A stretch of DNA of 10,736 nt, taken from assembly GCA_949502025.1 (NCBI GenBank), contig CATBCG010000026.1, positions 1 to 10,736 on the forward strand. The letters run 5' to 3'. The notes beneath the pieces were generated by a model. The model saw nothing but the letters and a program-made list of their open reading frames with translations, was not told the origin of the DNA and made no database searches. The position numbers and the translations under genes were made by a program. Positions 1 through 6,972 of this stretch are shown here, one piece after another. Each line of letters starts with the position of its first letter. The first letter of the stretch is position 1. Source of the DNA: MGBC131033 sp910585655 (GTDB taxonomy: Bacteria > Bacillota > Clostridia > Lachnospirales > Lachnospiraceae).

Positions 1-45
1 CAAGTTCACAATGTATCAATTCCTTACGATGTTCCAACTGATTTT

Positions 46-73
46 ATTATAGTAGTTTTTTCGGCTTTGTCAA
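46..73 (-). promoter_or_regulatory. Sigma-A type promoter firing left, out of the window
   Basis: On the minus strand a perfect TTGACA (68-73) and a perfect TATAAT (46-51) are separated by 16 bp. This is a near-ideal vegetative promoter. It would transcribe a minus-strand gene lying beyond the left edge. It sits just inside the putative IS200/IS605 end, so it may drive a gene of that element. The downstream gene itself is not visible. Confidence 0.65.
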
Positions 74-80
74 GTGCGAT

Positions 81-127
81 ATGGACGCAATTCATCCCCG
101 ACTTTAGAAGTCGGAGTCTTCTTGCTG
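81..127. mobile_element. Possible IS200/IS605-family element end (hairpin)
   Basis: A 7-bp perfect stem with a 3-nt loop (CCGACTT at 98-104, AAGTCGG at 108-114) is flanked by GCAATTCATC on the left and GTCTTCTTGC on the right. Subterminal hairpins with this kind of flank are typical of IS200/IS605 (TnpA/TnpB) element ends, whose transposase acts on single-stranded hairpins rather than inverted repeats. There is no U-tract after the stem on either strand, which argues against an intrinsic terminator. No transposase frame lies in positions 1-87, so the rest of the element, if present, is off-window. The exact boundary and orientation cannot be fixed here. Confidence 0.45.
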
Positions 128-162
128 GAAAAGGATAAAATTTCCTCGTAGCTTTTGCCTGC

Positions 163-1593
163 TCAATGTACAGGCTTTTCAAACGCTTCAAAATCCTCCT
201 TCATCCGGAAAAAATTCTGTCTTTGGTCTTTGTTATAGTCGGAATTCCTATGGGCATATTCTACGATCCAGTTATCCAGATCCACATCCTGGAAAAAAGA
301 ATATGCCACCAAAGCGACCAGGGACGGATGATTTTCTTTTTCCAAAAGAGGGGACTGCGGATCGACGTCTGCCATTAGATCCGCTAATACCTCTTCGTAC
401 TGCTCCATATCCTCTCTTGTCGCCTTTTTACTGACCAATTCCCGTACCAAATCCATGGTCAAAGTTTCACTGTTTTTCTCGTCGTCCGCCTGCCTTGCGG
501 AAAGGAAACGATGTAACATCCTTTCCAATCGCCTTAGTTTTTTTGTTACGATTGCTTTATCTTTTGTTTCCGTATAGCAGTCTGGCGCTGGCTGTTTCTC
601 TCCTTTTTGAAAATCTTCTAAAAATTCAGCAAAGAGTTCCTCCTCCTTGTGCTTTTTTAAAAAAAGATGATAAAGCGTAAACCAAAGAAAGGAAGTTTTG
701 CTGGTAAACAAACTACGTAAATCCTTATGCTTTCTAACGATGTTCTCCAGACTGTGCAGGTTTTGATCCAACTGTTCAAACTCCTCTTTTGAAGCGTTTT
801 GATTTAGATAAGCTCCCATCTTTTTGCTTTGCTTTTGCCAGTCTTTCAAATGAAACATCCCCATCACGGATTCCATAACAATCCTCTCGATGGTTCCGTT
901 GTTCCTCTCCTTGGCACTGTATGTTCCACAATCTTTAAAAAAGCGGTTAGAAAGAGAAATCCTTTTTACTTCCTTTGCCACATGATCCATATAGGTCATA
1001 ACGCTCTGCGCGGTATTCATCGGCGTTTGTCTGTTGTATCTGCGGATATGATATCCGATCTCTTCCTCGCTGCAATTTACATATCTGACCGCTTCCATTT
1101 TATACTGATCCAGTCTCTCCCTTAACTCAACCGGCAAATCCTGATAGCTTTTCCCACGTAGATCGTATTTTAATTTTACCGCTTTCTTACTGTAGTTCCC
1201 ATCGCTTTCCTCCTGCGCCGTTCTATCGTCCGCAAATTCATACCGCCAATAGACGACAACTGGCTCTTCCAGTTCCCTGCCCAATGGAAACCCGCCGTTC
1301 CTGTATTCGTCTAACGTAGAAATCCGCTGCACTCCGTCAATCAGCCACAATACTGCTTCCCCTTCGCCATGCTGTTCGCACAGCTTGATAGGATCTATGT
1401 CCTCTTCTTTTATCACGCTGACAATCAGACCATCTTTTTCTGCTTTTCCCCATTGATCCGGCTTCCGCCGCAAAGGATGATCCTTTCTTAATCTGCCGCT
1501 TGCCAACAACTCCTCAAGCTCTCTATTTGTATAGCTTTCTTTTACGAACCCTGTATGGTTCTCTCCTATTATCTGATTTTCTGTCACGCTCAT
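163..1593 (-). CDS. DUF262-family protein without an HNH half
   Basis: 476 aa, second gene of a minus-strand operon, 53 bp after the sigma-like gene. The N-terminal part fits DUF262 (the ParB/sulfiredoxin-like fold found in GmrS-type proteins). Its hallmark is DGVQR at residues 86-90 followed by STLDEYRNG, matching the family pattern DGQQRxxTL with the first Q replaced by V. The rest is long, charged and mostly helical. I see no HNH/DUF1524 motif near the C terminus, which GmrSD-type restriction enzymes carry. A nuclease role is therefore not supported: it could be an NTP-sensing regulator, a nickase, a partner of the sigma factor or a defence protein. ATG at 1593 is preceded by a purine-rich GGAAGAAGA. 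No obvious terminator follows the TGA stop before the IS-like hairpin. Confidence 0.75.
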   Translation of the reverse strand: MSVTENQIIGENHTGFVKESYTNRELEELLASGRLRKDHPLRRKPDQWGKAEKDGLIVSVIKEEDIDPIKLCEQHGEGEAVLWLIDGVQRISTLDEYRNGGFPLGRELEEPVVVYWRYEFADDRTAQEESDGNYSKKAVKLKYDLRGKSYQDLPVELRERLDQYKMEAVRYVNCSEEEIGYHIRRYNRQTPMNTAQSVMTYMDHVAKEVKRISLSNRFFKDCGTYSAKERNNGTIERIVMESVMGMFHLKDWQKQSKKMGAYLNQNASKEEFEQLDQNLHSLENIVRKHKDLRSLFTSKTSFLWFTLYHLFLKKHKEEELFAEFLEDFQKGEKQPAPDCYTETKDKAIVTKKLRRLERMLHRFLSARQADDEKNSETLTMDLVRELVSKKATREDMEQYEEVLADLMADVDPQSPLLEKENHPSLVALVAYSFFQDVDLDNWIVEYAHRNSDYNKDQRQNFFRMKEDFEAFEKPVH

Positions 1594-1646
1594 TCTTCTT
1601 CCATCCTTTCCCGAATGTATTCACACTCGTTCTTTTTCAAACTGCT

Positions 1647-2198
1647 CTAAAACAACAGAGATATATTTTCATACGCATGAATCCCTGCCAGAGCGTCCAG
1701 ATATTCCTTTTTTGAAATATGTAACAGCCGTTGAATCTCCCTGGCTTTGTAAGAGGCAGCCAGGAGCGTCAGCACCCTCCGTTCCTGTACAGACAAGGAG
1801 AGGAGATATCGCTCTATTTTTCTGCTTTGCTCCCCCTCCTCGCCCAATACCTCCCGCTCCAGGTTAAAGTCACTTGCCAGAACGTCAGCCAATGTCATAT
1901 CCTCTTCTCCCCATGGGGCATCTAGCGGAACGGATAGCCCGTCCGCCTTCCGCTTCTCCCGGTTCCTTCTGGTCATCTCGCTTTTGATTTTATTGGACAG
2001 GCAGCAATACAAAAAAGAATCAAACGGCTTTCGGTCGTCATATTTTTGCAGGACATCTACAAATACCTCATTTGCCAAAGAATAAAAATCATCGGTGTCT
2101 TTGGGAGATAAGCCGCCGAATCGCGCCAAAAGCTTGTCCACGATAAGTCTTAACCTCTTTGCATTGTCTTCATAATACGAAATCAAAATCTGCTCCAT
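1647..2198 (-). CDS. Small sigma-70-like factor (phage/mobile-element type)
   Basis: 183 aa from the chosen start. Residues 8-85 resemble sigma region 2 (a DDFYSLANEVFVDVL stretch, then a basic end TRRNREKRK). Residues 130-176 resemble region 4, a helix-turn-helix beginning LSLSVQERRVLTLLAA. About 45 acidic residues link them, so the layout is that of an ECF-size factor lacking regions 1.1 and 3. An upstream ATG at 2213 would add five residues, but the ATG at 2198 has a GGAGG site about 8 nt before it and is preferred. It probably redirects host RNA polymerase to element promoters, or acts as a regulator of the divergent operon. It shares a transcript with the DUF262 gene and has a strong promoter at 2250-2278. 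The sigma assignment is from pattern recognition; the region 4 helix is somewhat divergent. Confidence 0.75.
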   Translation of the reverse strand: MEQILISYYEDNAKRLRLIVDKLLARFGGLSPKDTDDFYSLANEVFVDVLQKYDDRKPFDSFLYCCLSNKIKSEMTRRNREKRKADGLSVPLDAPWGEEDMTLADVLASDFNLEREVLGEEGEQSRKIERYLLSLSVQERRVLTLLAASYKAREIQRLLHISKKEYLDALAGIHAYENISLLF

Positions 2199-2249
2199 TC
2201 TTTTTTCCTCCATCTTTTAACCGTTCCTTCCTTGTCCGTTCTATCGTCT

Positions 2250-2278
2250 ATTTTAAAACAAATATTCGTTTTTGTCAA
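2250..2278 (-). promoter_or_regulatory. Promoter of the sigma/DUF262 operon
   Basis: On the minus strand TTGACA (2273-2278) and TAAAAT (2250-2255) are separated by exactly 17 bp. Transcription would begin near 2243, giving a leader of about 45 nt before the preferred start at 2198. The spacer holds CGAATATTTGTTT, a degenerate form of the Gram-positive LexA box, so repression through the spacer is possible. Confidence 0.8.
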
Positions 2279-2288
2279 TAGATTTTAG

Positions 2289-2300
2289 GAACATTCGTTC
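2289..2300. promoter_or_regulatory. Candidate LexA (SOS) box
   Basis: GAACATTCGTTC matches the Gram-positive LexA/DinR core GAAC-N4-GTTC exactly. It lies 10 bp upstream of the -35 hexamer of the minus-strand operon, inside the divergent control region. About 0.16 matches are expected by chance in a 10.7-kb window and about 0.005 in this intergenic space, so its location favours a real operator. It would tie the element to DNA damage, as in many prophages. LexA binding itself is inferred. Confidence 0.45.
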
Positions 2301-2486
2301 TTTATTTATTCCATTTTTTTCTATCTGTTTTTTACTCCATTTTTTGTTTTAAAATCGCTTTTTTCTTTTTTACAACTCCTGTTCTAAAGCCGGTTTCTTT
2401 CTGTTAAATACCACGTTCAAAATTTTTCAAAACGCAAATTTGCAGAACAAATCCTAATCAAAAAGAGAATATAAAAGCAAGAAATA

Positions 2487-2503
2487 AAAACAGCCGCTGT
2501 TTT
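2487..2503. promoter_or_regulatory. Perfect 17-bp palindrome, likely operator
   Basis: AAAACAGC, a central C, then GCTGTTTT is an exact inverted repeat. It lies 45 bp before the start codon of the 181-aa gene, between the weak -10-like element and the ribosome-binding site GAAAGGAGA. It could bind a dimeric repressor of the rightward operon. In RNA it could fold into a 7-bp hairpin with a 3-nt loop, but the stem has few GC pairs and only TTTTACAG follows, so a terminator is less likely. Confidence 0.5.
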
Positions 2504-2547
2504 ACAGAGAAGTTCCTCTACTCAAAAAACGAAAGGAGACATTTTTT

Positions 2548-3093
2548 ATGAAACCCAAAAAGACATTTTATCCGGTCGATACTACTATCCCTGGAGGAGA
2601 AGTGAAAGCAAATGATTTCAATACACCTGTTCCTATATCAATTAAAAGAACGCCATTACGCTTTCAAAACATGACGCTTGAGGAATTGCGAAGGCAAAAG
2701 CTTATCTCCAATACGAACGGCAGACCGCTGCCGGATCTGACCGATGAAGCCTGGCAGAAAGAATTTCAGATAAGAAAGCTTTTCCTTACGCCTTACCGCA
2801 GGCATATCAAAAAAATGGGCGGAGCCTATTCTACGGATGTCGCCAGTTGGAACGAAGAAGAAAAAGGCAGTTACCTTGGCATTACCAACTGGCAGAGCTA
2901 TTGCCAGTATATCAACAGCGTCCTTTCTTCCATCCGACATGGGCAGGTAGATTACTGTTATTATATCTATCAGATTTTAGACCTTGCCAAATTTCATTAC
3001 GATACTTTACGCACCAAATACTGCGGCGGATACTGGGAAGTATGGCTAGAACCGCTTTCCAACAGGACGCAGAGAAAGGAGTCTCCGTTATGA
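2548..3093 (+). CDS. Unknown protein coupled to the phage RNA polymerase
   Basis: 181 aa, start supported by GAAAGGAGA 7 nt upstream. I do not recognise a named domain. Residues 1-40 are proline- and glycine-containing and probably extended. The rest looks helical and is rich in Tyr, Trp and Arg, with a C-terminal segment of several tyrosines and the stretch KYCGGYWEVWLEPL. There is no signal peptide or membrane segment. Its TGA stop overlaps the polymerase ATG in an ATGA junction (3090-3093), so the two are translationally coupled and probably made in fixed ratio. That arrangement suggests a polymerase partner, such as a promoter-recognition or processivity factor, but this is inference from position only. 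Confidence 0.85.
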   Translation: MKPKKTFYPVDTTIPGGEVKANDFNTPVPISIKRTPLRFQNMTLEELRRQKLISNTNGRPLPDLTDEAWQKEFQIRKLFLTPYRRHIKKMGGAYSTDVASWNEEEKGSYLGITNWQSYCQYINSVLSSIRHGQVDYCYYIYQILDLAKFHYDTLRTKYCGGYWEVWLEPLSNRTQRKESPL

Positions 3094-5999
3094 GAAAAAA
3101 GCAGCCGGTTCCTGCCAGTCTCTATATCCCAAGCATCGACGCCAAGGATCTTTATCTGGCTAACTATTGTTATTTTTCCGGCAAGGAGCAAAAAGACCTC
3201 ATCGGCTACCGCCTGGTCAGCCAAACGGGAGAACCGAATTATCACCGCTTTGCCAGCGCGCTTGATTTCAGCCTGGATCGGGAAAAGCTCCGGGAAATCG
3301 CTAAAGAGGTCTATTCCGATAAGCTTTCTTTTTCCTTTTGGCATAACGACAGAGAATACAGCGACAAGGTGATCAACGTTACCTTTCAATATAACAGTAA
3401 GGAATTCAATCAAATCAAAAAGAACACCTATGTCATGGAGGGTTATTCCCTGGAAGAGCTGGAATTTTCCGACAACCTTGCCGTCTGCGAGGAACAAATC
3501 GTCGGCGTTATCGTTTCTGCTCCCACCAAGGCGCGCTCCCCTCTCCCTCTGCCAAACGGCTTTTCCTATGAAACAGACAAGTCGGGAAACAACGTTTATG
3601 CTCTCCATACACAAAAAGTAACCTGCTCCCGGAAGGAGTTGCGGGACTCCTTATACGAGCATGGCTTCTTCTGTAATGGACTCCACTATGTCCGCCTCAA
3701 ACGCACGTCCGGTTCGGCTCGTGTCGGGAAATGCCTTTTTGTGGAAGAACAGCTCTATCCTCGTTTTCACGAATGGGAGCTGTGCGGTCTGAACATCCAA
3801 GAGGGAGAACCGGTCGATTTGGCAGCGCTCGAATCCTATCTTTCTCTCCCTACAAGCAGCGCGATTGATCTTCTCACCATCGATCCGAAAAGCATCCTCA
3901 TTGTCCCGGACTGTGAAAGCCGCTTTCCGGAAAACTCTGTTTTGGTGGAATTGGATAAGGACAAGCATATGACCGCCCGTGAAGGAGAAACCGAAATCAC
4001 CAATTCCATTTTTGACGGGCAGTCTCTGATCGACAGCAGCTTATTAGGAGATTATGCGTCCTATGGAATGATACTGCTTCGTAACCGCTTTTTTAAATCC
4101 TGCTGCTTTCATACGAAATTGCAGCAATGGTTTTTTGATCAGGGTATTACCTGCCTTTCTAAGCTCCACCCACAAAGTATCACACTGGCGGAACGCATTG
4201 AAGATATCAAGCTTGTCACTACGCCAAGCAGCGTTAAATATGGCAAATTTGCCCCTTTAGAGCAATGGCTCAGACAGATAGAGCCGACTTTTAGCATCGT
4301 CAAGCATGAAAAGAAAACACATTTTTTCGGAGGCAGACTGGTACAGACGCATTACCAGCTTCTTAACACCCTACAGCTAAGCCAGGAGGACATCCATTCC
4401 TTGCTTGCGCCCTCCCTGCACTATGTCAACCTCCTCCATACCGACCCCGACGTCCTCAAATACCATGTCAAATGCTTTGTACCGGAGGAAACCGAGGAGG
4501 AAGCAGATTTGACAAACGTCATGCAAGATAAAAACGAGATCATTTATACGATGCTAAAACGTTCCTCTATTTTTTGCAAAACCAAATATTTTTATGAATT
4601 TAAAAAGGAAGCCTGCAAAGCCTATCTGAAAAATATGAAAAAAGGACATATCCTAATCGACGGCAACTATTCCGTTCTATTTGGCAATCCCTATGAAATG
4701 CTCCTTCATACGATCGGCAGGTTTGACGCTTCCTCCGGAGAGACTTCCCTTCCGCCCGGATATCTGCACACGACGCGCTACCCTTACGGAAGCAAGCTTC
4801 TCGGCTGCCGCAGCCCCCATATTTCCACCTCCAACCTCCTGCTTTCCACCAATATGCCGCATGAGGGGATCGACCGCTATTTTCACCTGACGGAAGAAAT
4901 CGTCTGTATCAATTCCATCCGTGAAAATATCCTGGAACGGCTCAGCGGAGCGGATTTTGATTCTGATATGATGATTCTGACCGACAATAAAATCCTGATC
5001 CGCGCCGCCCTAAAAAACTACGAGTATTTTAAAGTCCCTGCCAATCTCGTAAAAGCAAGCAAATCCAGACGTCATTACACTCATATGGACCAATCCGATC
5101 TGGACTACCGGACGAGTGAAAATAAAATCGGCGAAATCGTCAATCTTTCTCAAGAGTTAAACTCTCTCCTCTGGGATACTGTAAACCAGTCCCCATGCGA
5201 GGAAGCCTCGTTCCAGGGCAAATCAGATGCTTCACGTAGCATTTTATGTAACTACTATGAGGAAATCCAGGAACTGTATCAGGATATCTGTATTTTAAAC
5301 GTCCTAAGCTGTATCGAAATCGACAAGGCGAAAAAGGAATTTGAGCTTTCCTCCAGCCAGGAACTAAGTCGGATCAAGAAAAAATGGCAAAGCAAAACGG
5401 CGGACGGACGGAGCATCAAACCGGCTTTTCTAGGCTTTATTGCTCTGGCAAAAGGCTATCGGAACCCGAAAAAAACAAGCTACCGCTCTTATCAGACCTC
5501 TATGGACTTTTTGTTGGAGGAGCTAACTCACTACCGTTCTAAAAAAACAAAAACCGCCGATTTGCTTCCGTTATCGGAGTGTTTCCGTTTCCCGGACTTC
5601 CAGCCAAACTCGGTCAACCGGAAGCAGACCAGCCGGATTGTCTCCCTATGTGAAGATACGGTTTCCGCGATTCAAGCCGTATGGTCAAAAGACTACTACA
5701 CGGCAGAGGAAGCCTATACGCTTACCCAGGCTTATAAAGACGATCTGGCTGGTCAGATTCAAAAAATGAAACTAAACCAACATACTCTTTTTACCTTAAT
5801 TACCTTTACGGATAAGAAAAAATACGTGAGAATCGCCAGGCTGCTTTTCTATATCCTGTTCCACTATGAAAACGCTGCGATCATCGATCTGATGAAGCAG
5901 TCCCGTACTCCCGTTTCCTATATCAAAGAAGATCCGCAAGGGAAACTAAAACTATATGGAATCCCATTTCAACGCTATGGAGGCGATGTGCTTGAATAA
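3090..5999 (+). CDS. Two-barrel RNA polymerase-like protein (YonO/QDE-1 superfamily)
   Basis: 969 aa from ATG 3090, chosen because it overlaps the previous stop as ATGA and has AGAAAGGAG 9 nt before it. The open frame extends upstream to 2847, but that part runs through the previous gene. The C-terminal half carries GADFDSDMM (motif at residues 620-628; D622, D624, D626), corresponding to the metal-binding DxDGD of beta' NADFDGDQM and of QDE-1/RdRP, with Gly replaced by Ser. Before it, residues 571-584 (LGCRSPHISTSNLL) match the SRNPxxxPGD element of RdRP-type polymerases. A likely first barrel lies at 305-345, with DGQSLID (309-315) and LLRNRFFKSC (329-338). The size fits single-chain enzymes such as YonO of SPbeta, a DNA-dependent RNA polymerase. 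It probably transcribes element genes in the cytoplasm. A primase or RNA-templated role cannot be excluded. Confidence 0.8.
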   Translation: MRKKQPVPASLYIPSIDAKDLYLANYCYFSGKEQKDLIGYRLVSQTGEPNYHRFASALDFSLDREKLREIAKEVYSDKLSFSFWHNDREYSDKVINVTFQYNSKEFNQIKKNTYVMEGYSLEELEFSDNLAVCEEQIVGVIVSAPTKARSPLPLPNGFSYETDKSGNNVYALHTQKVTCSRKELRDSLYEHGFFCNGLHYVRLKRTSGSARVGKCLFVEEQLYPRFHEWELCGLNIQEGEPVDLAALESYLSLPTSSAIDLLTIDPKSILIVPDCESRFPENSVLVELDKDKHMTAREGETEITNSIFDGQSLIDSSLLGDYASYGMILLRNRFFKSCCFHTKLQQWFFDQGITCLSKLHPQSITLAERIEDIKLVTTPSSVKYGKFAPLEQWLRQIEPTFSIVKHEKKTHFFGGRLVQTHYQLLNTLQLSQEDIHSLLAPSLHYVNLLHTDPDVLKYHVKCFVPEETEEEADLTNVMQDKNEIIYTMLKRSSIFCKTKYFYEFKKEACKAYLKNMKKGHILIDGNYSVLFGNPYEMLLHTIGRFDASSGETSLPPGYLHTTRYPYGSKLLGCRSPHISTSNLLLSTNMPHEGIDRYFHLTEEIVCINSIRENILERLSGADFDSDMMILTDNKILIRAALKNYEYFKVPANLVKASKSRRHYTHMDQSDLDYRTSENKIGEIVNLSQELNSLLWDTVNQSPCEEASFQGKSDASRSILCNYYEEIQELYQDICILNVLSCIEIDKAKKEFELSSSQELSRIKKKWQSKTADGRSIKPAFLGFIALAKGYRNPKKTSYRSYQTSMDFLLEELTHYRSKKTKTADLLPLSECFRFPDFQPNSVNRKQTSRIVSLCEDTVSAIQAVWSKDYYTAEEAYTLTQAYKDDLAGQIQKMKLNQHTLFTLITFTDKKKYVRIARLLFYILFHYENAAIIDLMKQSRTPVSYIKEDPQGKLKLYGIPFQRYGGDVLE

Positions 6000-6333
6000 A
6001 AAAGAATTTATCGAAGAAATTTCCAAACGATGTCAGATGACGACCTATGCAGTAGAGGAACTGTATACAGTTTCCTCCGGTCTGGTGGCAGAACGACTGA
6101 TTGCAGGAGAAGAAATTGAATTGCCCCAGTTCGGAAAATTTGTCCTCAAGGAAAAATACGCCAGACACCTGCTGTCCGGTCAAGGTTCTATGGCGGAATG
6201 TCTTTGTATCTATCCTGCCTTCCAGATTGCCTATGGACTAAAAACCAGAGTTAAAAACGGATGCAAATACCCAAAGGCAGCAGCCTGCCCAAAACGAGAA
6301 GCCTCCAAGGCGAGAGCAGACCAAAAGTTATGA
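5992..6333 (+). CDS. HU/IHF-family DNA-binding protein, TTG start
   Basis: 113 aa if translated from TTG 5992. That start has GGAGG (5979-5983) 8 nt upstream and yields the classic HU N terminus MNKKEFIEEI; upstream ATGs at 5956, 5977 and 5986 have poor sites or add non-family residues. Residues 1-40 form the helical dimerisation part. ELPQFGKFVLKEKYAR (residues 43-58) matches the HU strand with its FGxF motif. IYPAFQIAYGLKTRVK (73-88) replaces the usual C-terminal saddle and helix. The DNA-intercalating NP arm tip is not seen and the arm looks short, and a basic tail of about 25 residues follows. It overlaps the polymerase gene by 8 nt, so it belongs to the same operon. It probably bends element DNA to assist transcription or recombination. 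Confidence 0.75.
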   Translation: MNKKEFIEEISKRCQMTTYAVEELYTVSSGLVAERLIAGEEIELPQFGKFVLKEKYARHLLSGQGSMAECLCIYPAFQIAYGLKTRVKNGCKYPKAAACPKREASKARADQKL

Positions 6334-6390
6334 AATACCGATTTGACCCTTTGTTTTTTTAGCGGTTTTTCCGCAGACTTTCTTCGGAAC

Positions 6391-6414
6391 TTCCGTCAAA
6401 AAACGGAGATTTTT
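6391..6414 (+). terminator. Weak intrinsic terminator after the HU gene
   Basis: TTCCGT (6391-6396) pairs with ACGGAG (6403-6408, one G-U pair) around a 6-nt A-rich loop and is followed by ATTTTT. A second small hairpin, GCGG-TTTTT-CCGC, lies just upstream at 6362-6374. The stem is short, so read-through into the stronger terminator at 6618-6660 is likely. Confidence 0.5.
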
Positions 6415-6617
6415 GGATAAGGGAGCTATAGGAAGCCACAGAAATCAAAAACGATAGAAGGGAGGAAGGCGAAATTAGGCTCATACGACAACCTGGTATC
6501 GCTGACTACTACCATTACAAAAAGTAAACTTGACTTACTCGGATATCCAATGGAAAGAACACGCACCATTCTTCAATGTGGGCGACTTACCAGAATAAAA
6601 ACTATCTGAACTGAACC
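6415..6617. other. Gap with an orphan Shine-Dalgarno, no convincing gene
   Basis: The gene-free interval between the HU stop and the next gene runs 6334-6658, and this is its central part. It contains a strong ribosome-binding-like GGGAGGAAGG (6460-6469), but no ATG, GTG or TTG at a proper distance. The frame from ATT 6474 stops after 17 codons. Another frame is open to 6607 but has no supported start. It may be a decayed small gene, or a leader RNA. I see no tRNA-like fold. Confidence 0.35.
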
Positions 6618-6660
6618 TATATCCCCGTACGGCAATGACCGTTCGGGGGATATAATTTTT
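6618..6660 (+). terminator. Strong intrinsic terminator of the polymerase operon
   Basis: TATATCCCCG (6618-6627) pairs with CGGGGGATATA (6644-6654, one bulged G). ACGG/CCGT pairs inside, and the loop is CAATGA. On the plus strand the stem runs into ATTTTT. On the minus strand no T-run follows, so it mainly stops rightward transcripts before they enter the convergent small gene. It may still weakly halt the minus transcript. Confidence 0.8.
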
Positions 6661-6904
6661 ATGACCGCCTATACCTGCTCCAAAGATATACACCCAGCAC
6701 CAGCGAGGCGATAGACAGCGGATACACCGTCCATGCCAAAGCCTGGAACCCAACACTGGCCGGAGCACTGTTCTGCCACGGTGGTGCCATACTCAAAAAC
6801 CGATACTCCCCACCAGCCCAAGCCGACCCGACATTGGAACCAATCATCGCAATCGCGATGAACAAACTGCCCCAAAATCGCGGATGTTTCAAGAAAAACC
6901 TCAT
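6659..6904 (-). CDS. Small two-segment membrane protein (moron-like)
   Basis: 81 aa. Two hydrophobic segments are visible: residues 10-30, ending in a signal-peptidase-like AWA, and residues 52-76, followed by the positive tail SRYRRS. The N terminus is also basic, so both ends are probably cytoplasmic unless the first segment is cleaved. I do not recognise the family. The gene opposes all its neighbours, is visibly more GC-rich than they are, has its own consensus promoter at 6980-7008, and ends at the terminator hairpin. That is the classic plan of a phage moron, a cargo gene expressed in the lysogen, perhaps altering the cell envelope or superinfection. ATG 6904 is preceded by GGAAGC about 6 nt away, a modest ribosome-binding site. 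Reality of the gene rests on promoter, hydrophobic pattern and length. Confidence 0.6.
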   Translation of the reverse strand: MRFFLKHPRFWGSLFIAIAMIGSNVGSAWAGGEYRFLSMAPPWQNSAPASVGFQALAWTVYPLSIASLVLGVYLWSRYRRS

Positions 6905-6972
6905 AATGCTTCCATTCCTTTCAAAATCGTAGTAGTCGAGCTTTAACCCGGAATTCTAGTAGACGTATTTAC

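Larger units (their letters stand above)
2214..2547. promoter_or_regulatory. Divergent AT-rich control region
   Basis: This 334-bp gap separates the minus-strand sigma operon from the plus-strand polymerase operon. It is rich in T-tracts, including two similar TCCATTTTTT runs near 2310 and 2337. It contains the minus promoter, the LexA-like box, a GCAAATTTGC palindrome at 2434-2443 and the 17-bp palindrome at 2487-2503. For the plus strand I see only a weak -10-like TATAAA near 2470 and no good -35. The rightward operon may therefore need an activator, an alternative sigma or a phage polymerase. No coding frame is supported here. Confidence 0.6.

Noticed and set aside
98..114. Intrinsic terminator of the DUF262 operon
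   Set aside because: The stem is only 7 bp and no U-tract follows on the minus strand. The flanks fit an IS200/IS605 end better.
2847..3089. N-terminal extension of the polymerase frame by 81 residues
   Set aside because: It overlaps the 181-aa gene in another frame, and ATG 3090 has a good ribosome-binding site and an ATGA overlap.
2997..3614. 205-codon minus-strand frame
   Set aside because: It is the complement of the well-supported polymerase gene, with low-complexity composition and no ribosome-binding site.
6535..6768. 77-codon minus-strand frame
   Set aside because: It runs through the terminator hairpin and overlaps the better-supported 81-aa membrane gene.
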